A stretch of DNA of 64,000 bases from Euclidia mi (taxonomy: Eukaryota; Arthropoda; Insecta; Lepidoptera; Erebidae), in NCBI GenBank assembly GCA_944739405.2, contig OX123182.2:96216051-96280050 (forward strand), given 5' to 3'. Both the position numbers and the translations under genes were made by a program. Positions 54,043 to 64,000 of this stretch are shown piece by piece (the first letter of the stretch is position 1; every line of letters starts with the position of its first letter). The notes below the pieces were generated by a model, which was given only the letters and a program-made list of their open reading frames with translations, was not told where the DNA came from and did no database searches.

Positions 54043-56640
54043 TCAAGTACAGTATAATGTAAATAAAATATATTTCATCGGATGTGTATAATCCGGATAT
54101 GATAAGCCAATGGACGAATTAACATTCGACATGACTAAATTTGTACAATAGTTGTTGATGATTTCCACCGCATTTCCGCTTCATTTTATACAGTGCATAA
54201 ATCAAAGTTGTGATATATTAAATACATACTAATATTAATAGGCGAAATCGTTTTGTTGGCTTGTCCTTCTTTTACGTCACAATGCAGCGATATAATGGTA
54301 CGATTATTGATATTGAGATATTTAGGAGGCTGGATAGAGGCAGTTACTCTTTTTACCGCGATAATCGACTTCCACGCGAACAGAGCAACGGCTGAAGTCT
54401 ATTAATAATTATTTATACAGTACAATTCTCATTCTCTATTGACAAAGGAATTGACAGACGTAATTCAAAGAACAGTCAATTTACTATCAGGTCGCTAGTT
54501 TCAAATAATCTAAGCTTTATATGGATAACCATTGCAAGCATCGGCCTGCCGCATAAAACAGAGGACAGCTAAGTTTATAATTGACGAAGATACGCCCTAT
54601 ATATACGCCCGATATAATAAAAATAAAGTATACCGGAGAGTTAATTTATGGCAAACTGGCTAACATTCATTGATGTATCAATAATTGCACCAAACAAAGA
54701 TTTTCTATTTGATATATGAATAAATTGCGGTGGCATCACATCTTATAGTCAACATTTTGCTTCTAGAAGTAGAAGTTGTATCAATAGTGAGGCAAATCTC
54801 AATAATACTTAAGTCATGGTGGGAGTAGATTTGAAATTAATTGTACTTGTATTTCAAAATAAATGTATTTGTCTCTCTCTATTCTACTAGAATAATAGCT
54901 TGGCTAATTCAATTAGAGCAGAACTCGGCGGTCGGATATTAACCAAAAGACAAATTACCCAGTTTCACGCTTCTCGCCCGTAAATTCTTGTAGGTGGCAA
55001 TAAATTAGCATCAGTCCCTTTAAGGAGTACTCCTGTTTCCTTTTTCCATTGAGCAGATAATAGTTTTTATTTTTCAGTATCACGATCTTGGGTTGGGCTA
55101 ATGTGAAATTGAAATGTCGGTCACAGAATTTATTTCTTTAATTAGTGTCTGGGTGAAATTTAAAAACTTCAGTAAAGATATTATTAAACACTATTAAAGT
55201 GGTATCCAGTGTTATTACAAAATGAGTTTCTTTTACTCTATTATTATGCAGTTATCGTAAACAAATTAACTTGAACGACTTCAAAATAGCTGTATCTATA
55301 CCATTTGAGCACTATTCCACTGGACAACACGAAACCAACAGATTGCTAAAATTCTTATTTCTCAGCAAACTATAATAACTCCTACAAATCTTTAAATGAA
55401 TTTTGCGTGCCTTCTTGATAAATAAGTTGAACCGATATTTACGCCATCACATAATATAAAAAGTAAAATAAATGCACAGGCGACCTTTTAAAATTGATTT
55501 AAGTGATGAGGCTGACCTTTGCACTCTAATTTCATTGTAAAACTAGCTGGTACTCGCATTTTCATAGCACTAGCTTTGAAATAAGCGGATTTTATTTTCA
55601 CTATAAATTGTACATATTTTACGCTCTTGGGTGACATATAAAAATTTCTTCCTTTTTGTGACAGTAAGGTGGCTGATGAGCTGAGTACACACAATTTTGG
55701 TTATGTCAGAGACACAACTATGCCGCTGCTTACCTTGAGAGCGTAAGCTGTTAAGTCATCTAATGCCCTGTAACTCGCTATAATACTATAAAACCTGAAC
55801 TTAGTACTGCACTTTTGTACAGCGACAGAATAACTGATTTTGCGGTAGTACCTACCTATATGGCCTCCGCAATAAGAAGTGCCAACGTCATAATAGAATT
55901 ATCCACTGACCAAATTTCATGTTTATGCTCTCTGAAGATTGAGTGCACAGATGATTATGTATGACAAACCGACGCGGTTGAACACCGCGCGCTGTTAATC
56001 GCAAGTGCAGCCTTAGGCTAATATGATCATGATGACTTCTTACAATACTTAGATTAATTCAATATTGGTCCACAATATTGGAATACTATTTTTTGTACAC
56101 TAGACCAGCTAAATTATTTTTAAGCTTTTCATACATTAAATCACAATTCTCCCGGAAAATCATAGCACAACTTTATTATAAAGCCATTAGATTGCCATTG
56201 ATTCAAATAAGATGCAAAAATCTTCTAAAAATATTGAATACTTTAGAGTACGTTAGAGTATTTAAAACATCATCATTATTATATTGCCTTCATTTTGTTA
56301 CCCATTTTCATTTCGGCGTTCTTTAAACTGAAATGTTCCAAGGATATTGGATTTTAAGATCATTTTACCGAATTGGTTCCTTTTCCTCTTGTCCAGTAAT
56401 TCCTCCTCTAAGTTTATTTTTTGCAGCAATTATAGTCCTCATTATTCGTTTGAGATGTAGATATCAGCACAGTATCTGAATGTTATCAAATTTTGAAATC
56501 CTGTTTTCTTCTGCCACTATTGCGCTGATTTTCAGAAATCTGTCAGATGTTGGACACGAGCCTAATTTATGATTATTAGCCTAGCAGACTTAAAATCTTG
56601 CGCTCAAATGATGAAATATGTTCAGTTGTTATATAACCCA
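54043..56640. other. Anonymous AT-rich DNA
   Basis: Long AT-rich stretch without named repeats, RNA genes or coding domains. Short open frames at 55488-55694 and 56078-56326 lack any motif. Confidence 0.5.
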
Positions 56641-56677
56641 ACAATCTATACCTAACAGTTATTTGAGTATTTTCAGT

Positions 56678-56962
56678 GCTCCACTATACTTCCCAAGGAA
56701 CATACATGCCCAAATATTAGCATCTGGCGCCCAGTAGTTCTAGCTTTGCGTAGTCTGTCTGTCAGTCAGTCAGTAATGCAAGATTTTTATATATTACTAG
56801 AGGATGACGGGAGCTACGCCCGCACATTGTTTAAAATGTTGTTAAATCCCTTCTTTGTGGGTGCACTAACGGTGACTGCGGTCCCCAAGGAACATACATG
56901 CTAAACTTCAGATTCTTGCCCCTAATAGTCAGTCAGTAACGCAAGATTTTTTATATACAGAT
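56678..56962 (-). mobile_element. Two Helitron-like units head to tail
   Basis: The right unit (56796-56962) ends on the minus strand with GGGCGTAGCTCCCGTCATCC and TCTAGT, a clear hairpin plus CTAG and T. Its start reads CTGTATATAAAAAATCTTGC. The left unit (56678-56793) is another copy that begins with the same TATATAAAAATCTTGCATTAC but lacks its 3' end. They are 170 bp or shorter and non-coding. Confidence 0.65.
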
Positions 56963-57274
56963 CATGACATAAAAGCAATCCATTTGATCGCTCTCTCGAC
57001 TAGAAGCTATTTTCATAATATATAAGTTCAATATTGATCTTATAATTTATCAAATACGGAATAATAACAATATTGGAGTCGTTCAGTGGTTCGGCCCACG
57101 AGCCATTCGTCCCAATAGGACGAATCACTGAAATTTAAAATGTATATTTTTTTCGTTCAGTGTTTCGTCCCATTGATTAATTTACGTAATTTTAAACAAA
57201 AAGCTGTGTAAAGTAATATCAGCAAAAAAAGTGTTTCTAAAATATTTATTTTTAAATTGTATCAGTATGGGTAG

Positions 57275-57490
57275 TAGGGATTCGGGGAGACCTTTTGCCC
57301 TGCTGAGCAAAGGTTTGTGTTATTGAGTTATCCTGATGGGGGTTTTCAATAGCAGTACTGAGTCTGGAATGTGCTCGGTATTGTAATAGGCTCGCCCCCT
57401 ATAACCTGAGACTAAAATAAATCTGATGAAAAATGAGTGTAGCAATACACCTATGCCTACTGGGGATACAGGCATGCTATTATGTATGTA
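57275..57490 (+). mobile_element. SINE family A inside the Mutator-like element
   Basis: Body GTACTGAGTCTGGAATGTGC and ATAGGCTCGCCCCCTATAAC, tail ATGCCTACTGGGGATACAGG then TATGTATGTA. The tRNA-like head is destroyed. It must be younger than its host element or carried by it. Confidence 0.75.
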
Positions 57491-58108
57491 AGATTTTATT
57501 TGTACATCATATTGACAACATATTGTTTCTGATGTGACCATGCCCATACCAAGCATATTTCGAGACTGTTGGAGTTCTTACAGATTCTGGATTAAATTTA
57601 ATCAAGGAAATACCATTTTCTTTTTAATTTTAAAGATAAATATTATAAAAAACGAAAAAAATCATTAGGAGTTAAAAAAAATGTTTTAAAAATTTAATAG
57701 AAGTAATAGAATATAGTAGAAATAAAATTTAATTCCTTTTTAATTCTCAATAATTTAGTCAAATGAAGAAAGAGTTTTAATATAAGCAAATAAGGCTTGC
57801 AAGGATATATAAGAAAAAGACAATTTTGAAATACTATACGATGGAGCGTTTAAATTTTGTGTTAAGCTACTTTACCAGCTGTACTCTGTGCACTTAGATT
57901 TTGGAAGTACAAATAAATATAGTAATATTGCACCGGTTATTCTTGACCATGTTTGAATTATTAAAAAGCTAATTGCCGAAGTAAAGACCTAAGTCATTTA
58001 TATTGCATTATGAAGTAGCTGCGATGCAAGCGAAACCTCTTTCCAGAAACACCAATAAATGAATGTTGTTTCTATTTTTCTAAAAGTTAATGGAGTAAAG
58101 CCAAGGAG

Positions 58109-58140
58109 TAATTTTGTCATACCTAAGTATGACAAAATTA
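58109..58140. repeat. 14-bp perfect palindrome
   Basis: TAATTTTGTCATAC and its perfect inverse flank CTAA within the Mutator-like element. Confidence 0.9.
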
Positions 58141-59782
58141 ACTTTAAACAGAAAACACATCAAAAGATGCGCTGCCTTGGCACATTTACCACCACAGGCA
58201 ACTGATGATGGCTGGTTATATGAAATGTCTCGATCTCCAAAAGGTAAAAAATAGACCTATTTAATGATTATTTTGTCGACACCTAGCTCAATGAAAATGC
58301 ATACATAGCCAGCAAATGGTGTTGTTATAATATACATCATAGGACTACAAACATGGTGGAAAATTGGCATTCAATTATAAATAAAAAAATCAAATGTAAA
58401 CCAATTAGTATCGCTCACTTTTTAACAATTTTACAAAAGGAAGCCAATTATTATGAATGTCTGATTTTAAGCAGAAGAAATATAATTGAAAGGACGGAAT
58501 TTGAAATGTTAGTCCTATAAGCAAATTACTATTTATAAGACTGATTTTAAAATTATCGTTAATTACTTGATAATGTGATTCCAAACTGTGATATTATATC
58601 AAATAATTTTTTGTGTATCAAACATTCATGAACATTTTATAATTTACTAGACCTAGACAGATATCATCACTTTAAGTTCTGTATAACAGCACCTATCCAT
58701 ACTGTCCAATCTTTTAAGCTGGAACCAACTGTATGTGGTAGGTTCCAGTTTATTAGATAGGACATAAAAAACATCGGAAATTGTTTGGTGATCAGAGATT
58801 GGCATGGTGCATGTAGATTAACAAATGTTCATGATTGTTCTATTTTATTAGTCTGTAATTACTGTTGTTTTATTCGTTTCAGCTAGATTTTAAGAGAATT
58901 ACTTATGTTTTTATAAGACTGTTGCTATGTGATTATTATTGTGATTTCGTTGTTAAATTGTTGAGTAAAAAAGAGTAATATGAATACTAGATTGTTATAA
59001 ACCGTCTTAGTTTTTATTCTGAGAAAATACCTATATTTTATACAGAACTAGATTCCGTTTTATTACTGAATCCTTGTTTCTCCCTAAAATTGTGTTGTCA
59101 ACTGTACTAAGAAAATGTATTTCGTAAAATAAATAGCAATGGGACGAAACACTGAACGAAAAAAAAATACTTTTTAAATTTCAGTGATTCGTCCCATTGG
59201 GACGAATGGGTCGTGGGCCGAAACACTGAACGACTCACAATATTGGTGTACAATATGAAAATTCGTTCATATTGGAGTATGGAAGTAGCATGTGTCGTGT
59301 ACGATACAGTTCTTTGAATTAGACCAATTTTGTTACATGGAAATATTGATGGAGATTTGATGGATGTAGACGCTTGTTTTATTGAAGTAATTTTTTTTTG
59401 TCTTTCCATATTGATAATAGAGACCATTCCTGCCTGTCATTTTCAATGCAGAGTGCCGGTATCTGGCCGGTACAGACATTCAATTATTGCATTCTGTGCG
59501 AAAATGCTGTCTTTGGGTCATATAAATACAGTCATACGGAAATAGAAGAAAGGTCACGTAAACTAAAACTGAACAAAAGTAACCAACTAGGAAGTAAGGA
59601 ATTATAAGGCAGGAATTTATTTTTGGGCCAGTCTTATCTAATTACTGTAACTGGTCCATCTTTCTAAGAAGCAAATAGTGTTAAACTGAGTGATCCCCTC
59701 TCAAATTGAAACTCACTTGCAAAATCCACGAGTATTTAAGGGCATCGTTGTTAAAGATAAGATGTTAGCCAACGGCACGATA

Positions 59783-59912
59783 CTTAGAAACTTGATGGGA
59801 GTGAATGAAACAAGAGAGGTATATCAGGATCGTTGCTAATAGCGTTCCGTAGTCTCTGCCTGCCCCTCGGGAAACAGGCGTGAGTCTATGTTTGTATGTA
59901 TGTACGATACTT
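59783..59912 (+). mobile_element. SINE family B
   Basis: AGAAACTTGATGGGAGTGAA and GATCGTTGCTAATAGCGTTC, tail CTCTGCCTGCCCCTCGGGAA and TATG repeats. It matches 39234-39391, which has clean duplications; none was identified here. Confidence 0.8.
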
Positions 59913-59961
59913 AGGTGGGAGAAATAAGCAGAAGATATGAAACGTCTATGAGTACACTTTC

Positions 59962-60130
59962 TCATACAGCCTTTTGAAGTCCACTGCTGAACATAGGCCT
60001 CTCCTAATTTGCGTTACAATAGCATTGTTAGTCATTAGGAGAGTGTCACTATACCACGCTGACTATAAGTTTATACGGATTAATACAGGGATTGATATCG
60101 AGTTTTTCGTCTCTTCCCAAAGATACTGTT
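59962..60130 (-). mobile_element. SINE family D, worn
   Basis: Plus strand CAGCCTTTTGAAGTCCACTG and TGAACATAGGCCTCTCC, then ACCACGCTGACTATAAG and GGGATTGATATCGAGTTTTT. It is closest to the copy at 33216-33372. Confidence 0.65.
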
Positions 60131-60599
60131 TGCGTGGTGTATTTTGGTAATTCGCCTCTTTCAACACTGAATAAATGAAATATTAAATTCATCACCATAT
60201 CTTTTCTTCTTCTTAAGCCCACTAGTGTGATTTGAAAATAGGCAAGATCGAGAAATCGATCGTCGCATCAAGAATACTTGGCAAGCCAACTGGTCCATGA
60301 ATTACTTTTTAAAAGGCAACGATCCAATAGCGCTAATGCTAGCTAATACAAACTTATCAAAATATTATAATGTATTCTGCTCATCATTACCAACTGTGCT
60401 TAGATTAAAATTAAAGTACTATTTACGGTTTTAACAGCCATTTCTTTTGGTTTTTCTCGCATTCGATATACACCGAAGGATTTTTAATTAGGCTTTCCGT
60501 GACCAAGGCTGTTAAGTTATCAAAACGTCGGATTATAACAAATAATGTAGCTTCTAGGTCTTTCGGTTAAAATTTTATGGTAATAACACCAATATTTCA

Positions 60600-60880
60600 C
60601 ATTCTATGAAATACTGACACCAATTTTGGTGTCAGTGTATTATAAATAAATAAATAAAATAAAATAAAAATATGTTTATTTGTGCCTCACAATAATAAAT
60701 GACAGAAAAAACACAATCACGATAATAACATAATATAAAATCTAATAACAAATTAGATGGAACAGCATTAATGAGAATGAGGCCAAAATTGGAGCCTGCC
60801 TCAGCTAATGCTGCGACAAAATTTGCCGCAGCGCTGGTATTCTGGCAGGTCCATTGAATGACGTCATGTATTCAGAATAA
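60600..60880 (-). mobile_element. LINE 3' end fragment with A-rich tail
   Basis: On the minus strand the stretch ends ACAAATAAACATATTTTTAT and then AT-rich (TTTA)n-type repeats (60640-60665), suggesting a polyadenylation signal and tail. The body at 60780-60860 is GC-richer and non-coding. A small palindrome ACTGACACCA/TGGTGTCAGT lies at the end near 60608-60631. Confidence 0.4.
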
Positions 60881-63207
60881 AATAAAAACACATAATATAA
60901 AACTTTTAAACTTAAAACTTATAAACTAAAAACAAATAGAAAAATCTTAAACATCTAATTGCAATAACTGCTAACATACGCAAGTTCTATTTGCTTCTGT
61001 CCAGTTCCTGGACGACGCAATGTCATTAGTGTCAATTAAGTAGTATTAAGACTGAACACTGACGTTTAATCTATGGCTACGCTTAACGCTAGCTATGGCA
61101 TTGCATAAAAGTGGCATTGCGCATCGAAAATGGCGTATGGATTGTTATTACATTAAAAAATAAACTTATATTACCATTTAACTTGTGACATACGTGTTCT
61201 ATATTTGTGTAGTGTTTTTGTTTATATGTATGTGGTGTATGTGGTGTATTACTATAAAATATCATAATGAGACATATTCAACCTGCTATACCTACTATTA
61301 CATGTAAGTACTTAAGAAGCTATTGTTATTATGCTGCAATTTTTCTAGTAAATGCAAATCCTACTTCCCCAACTTCTGCTCGTCTAATAATATCTTCTTT
61401 AGCCTTATACGGAATGTATACGACGTTTTAAGAGTACGAAGAGGATTATGTCTATTGGGGCAAAATATACTTTTAATTCAATTTAGAACTCAGTCGTGGT
61501 TTTACTATGTTTTAAGATATTTTAACGGAAAAGAAAATATTGAAAAGCTCGCTGTGAAAAAATAACGTACGATAAAATGCTCGTAAAGTGATGCACCCCT
61601 ATACTCCAGTTTTGAAACAAAGACATCGTTTTTATATGAAGGTCCATAAACCAGCATTCATCTTGAACGCTCCAAGTTCTCATGTTGTGATAAAGCTGGT
61701 CAAAAATGTGCTTGTGTGTTAAGAATTTTGGTCGTGAAGCTTAATGTTTTAAAAATATTGATCTCAAATTTCGATGGTTCTATGTACAATCATTTCATTT
61801 GAGTCGTCACTTAAACAAAGTATTAGATTGCATATTAAAAATTCTAATGATATCAATATTTAATGTACATAATAATATTGCATTTAGTATATGTGTAAAA
61901 TGTATCAGGCAAAGGCTCTCACACGCATGGAAATAAAACCGAACAGAAATACAGATTTAAATGAAAATTTTATGTAGAATTTATTGATTGGGTTGTTTTC
62001 GTATTTACGTTGAACCGAAAAGTATTCTGCCAGTTCTAACAAAACTTTCACTGTGATCAGAATAACAGTAAGGTTGAAGTTGAAGCTGTCACACAATTAT
62101 TTCAATGTAAACGCAACCTTATTGTTTTATAACGGGCAAATAAAAATTAGACCGAAAATAGAGGTCTAACGACCATATCTTTGACTAACTGTACATTAAA
62201 TCTAATATACAGGATTTGAGTGTCAAACACTCCATCGTAAAATGCCTATACCGTGATTGCGTGTTTCCTTTATCGTAATTCAAAGCATGCCTCATTACCC
62301 AGTCATTAATTTTCATTTAAACAGAACGAAAGCGCTGTAACCCGTGCCCGTAGAAATTATTGCGACTCCAAGAAATGTGTTTCAAAATAAAACTATAAAC
62401 TAACGGTTAAATATTACGTAGAAAATATTGAAACTTGTAGCCGGCTGTTTATGACTTGAAAATATACTCATTTATAAAGAACTTAATAATTCTTACCACT
62501 ATCACGAAATAGCAGAGTTTTACCGTCACAAAATACTATGCGCTTATTAAAGAAAGGGGAAAGTCCGCTAATGGAACCGCCTCGTTCAGAGATAATCTCC
62601 CCCAAGCAAGAAACGTCAGTGAAACATGTCGTTGAAAGAGTAAATTGCCGCTTCTAACACCGCCGCGTATTTTTATGTTAAAGCGCGCAATCTTACTACT
62701 ATTATGAATTTTAACATGTGTCTGTAAATGTATATAGATGTTTGTTACTCTTCTGACACTTTGCAGTAATATAGCTAATTAATCAATAGAATATTATGGT
62801 TTATCTTATGTCTCGAAGCCACTGGCAAGAGGTAGTATAAAATAATTTTTATAAAATGTAGCAAAGATTAGACGATTGCTTCAAATTGTTTTGTCGTCTA
62901 GTTCAACCGATCACTAGCACGCGGCTGAGAAAGTATTGCTCAAACATGAAACAATGACATTAACTGAACTACTAAACTGCCTGCTGGTTGGAAAGTGCGT
63001 GCTTTGGGTTCTCATGACATCATGACTCCTTCGTCTTCAATTTTTTTGCAACAATTACTCCTTTTTCTTGTCAAGCGGGAGGCATAGCAGAGATTCGATC
63101 GTCTGACCAAGCTATAAAGTAATTGTGCTAGATCTCTTAACGAAAATTACATACAGTCAGGAAAACACCAAAAAATATCTCAGGCAGATACATTCAAGCT
63201 TATACTA
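60881..63207. other. Anonymous AT-rich DNA
   Basis: No gene, RNA or named repeat is visible. Open frames here are short and without domains. Confidence 0.5.
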
Positions 63208-63700
63208 GAGGACCCGTGCTGCTCCACAGCATATTTTAATATTATAAAAAAGCTCTTATTTATAAGTAATGATATTCTTACCAAAAATATATATATCACA
63301 AAACTTCTTTTCTCACAGCATTGGTTTTGCGTTGCACCTTAGGTATCGTGAAATTTCCACCTTGGCATTACTGAATGGTTTGCCGCGCAATAGGGATATA
63401 TATATAATATGTATAACTGAAATAAAGCTCTTATTAACGACTTCAAAAAAGGAGGATATCAATTCGATATGTATGTTATATTATTGGAATTGCGTAATTT
63501 TCATATAATATATGATAATCTGTTAGGACTTCCAAATAAATACACAAAATTTCAAAGATGTATGTTTGTCTACGAAAATCTCCAAGACTACTGATCGGAA
63601 TGAGACTGTTACTTGTATTGACTAACATTTATTCCAATTTAGGGAACAGAGCAAGTTTCATCAAATTCGGGTCAGTGGTTTTCAAGATATGGTCTAATTC
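63208..63700 (-). mobile_element. Helitron-like CTAGT end and dispersed repeat
   Basis: The minus strand ends GGAGCAGCACGGGTCCTCTAGT-type sequence at about 63208-63230 (ACTAGAGGACCCGTGCTGCT on the plus strand). Further right, ACTTCAAAAAAGGAGGATAT and TCAAATTCGGGTCAGTGGTT are pieces of repeats that I know from moth genomes. No coding domain is present. Confidence 0.45.
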
Positions 63701-63719
63701 GTGTAATTGTTTTTACGGT

Positions 63720-64000
63720 AGTAGAAGCCTTGCTGATTTCAGCATGAATGGGCCGGCTCGACCGGGGAAGTACTACCCTCTCACAGAAAATCGACGTATA
63801 GTAACAGTACCTAAACTATTGCGTTTCGTTCGGTGAGTGAGAGTGCCGGAGGCCCTATCCCATATTCCTTCTCCCACATCCCACTCCTCATCCTATCCCC
63901 TTGGGGTTGGGAAACGTCCCAACCCCAAGGGGCGGCAACGCACTTGTGACTCCTGTGGTGTTGCTTGTGTCCATGGGCGGCGGTAATTGCTTACCATCAG
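63720..64000 (-). mobile_element. GC-rich lepidopteran repeat, runs off the window
   Basis: Read on the minus strand it starts CTGATGGTAAGCAATTACCG, then CCGCCCATGGACACAAGC and GTGCGTTGCCGCC. This order is shared by a repeat very common in moths; I cannot say whether it is a LINE leader or a SINE. It contains a 16-bp perfect palindrome at 63897-63932. Confidence 0.5.
63897..63932. repeat. 16-bp perfect GC-rich palindrome
   Basis: CCCCTTGGGGTTGGGA and its exact inverse flank AACG. As RNA it would be a very stable hairpin. Confidence 0.97.

Larger units (their letters stand above)
57076..59236. mobile_element. 2.16-kb non-autonomous DNA transposon, Mutator-like
   Basis: 100-bp terminal inverted repeats at 57076-57175 and 59137-59236 begin GAGTCGTTCAGTG and differ at a few bases. 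Both sides carry perfect ACAATATTG (57067-57075 and 59237-59245), a 9-bp duplication. Long repeats with an 8- to 10-bp duplication are typical of Mutator-like elements. The interior is AT-rich and contains a family A SINE (57275-57490). No transposase motif was found. Confidence 0.85.

Noticed and set aside
1..64000. A host gene cluster or defence-type system
   Set aside because: All domains seen belong to transposable elements. No operon-like order, no non-element enzymes and no conserved gene neighbours were found.

Overview
This window looks like repeat-dense intergenic DNA from an insect, most likely a moth or butterfly. It is AT-rich with short introduced GC-rich blocks. Nearly every recognisable coding stretch belongs to a transposable element, and the tRNA-headed SINEs ending in TATG repeats, the CTAGT-ended Helitron-like tails and the mixture of RTE, CR1/Jockey-group, Penelope-like and Ty3/Gypsy remains are typical of Lepidoptera. 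I recognise no intact host gene. One 130-bp open stretch with splice-like edges (6084-6213) is the only host-exon candidate, and it is weak.

Layout. 1-3.8 kb: a nearly full-length two-ORF non-LTR element on the minus strand, running off the left edge. 4.26-5.44 kb: two GC-rich retrotransposed units at the same target site; the 5' end of each (minus strand) fits a hepatitis-delta-like self-cleaving ribozyme. 7.5-16.4 kb: an older APE-type LINE (minus) split by a 6.45-kb Ty3/Gypsy element with both LTRs. 16.65-17.94 kb: an RTE-type reverse transcriptase remnant (plus). 21.4-22.6 kb: a remnant of a non-LTR element with CCHC plus restriction-like endonuclease motifs. 22.8-27.2 kb: mixed LINE, SINE and old Gypsy debris with a GC-rich minisatellite.

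27-34 kb: Helitron-like tails, SINEs and a 209-bp MITE. 34.9-38.5 kb: a CR1/Jockey-group reverse transcriptase interrupted by a 1.88-kb inverted-repeat element with an exact ATAA duplication, which carries a Penelope-like fragment. 39.1-45.05 kb: a second Ty3/Gypsy element (minus) whose 3' LTR contains SINE insertions. 47.7-53.0 kb: a possible inverted-repeat DNA element holding an internally deleted RTE copy and a second copy of the LINE family seen at the left edge. 57.08-59.24 kb: a non-autonomous DNA transposon with 100-bp inverted repeats and a 9-bp duplication. The rest is SINEs, tails and anonymous AT-rich sequence.

These parts do not form an operon or pathway. They relate as hosts and parasites: LINEs supply reverse transcriptase and share 3' tails with SINEs, and insertions nest inside each other, giving a relative age order. 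The most interesting signals are the paired ribozyme-like 5' ends, several long nearly perfect palindromes (some at element junctions), and unclassified inverted-repeat elements with clean target duplications.
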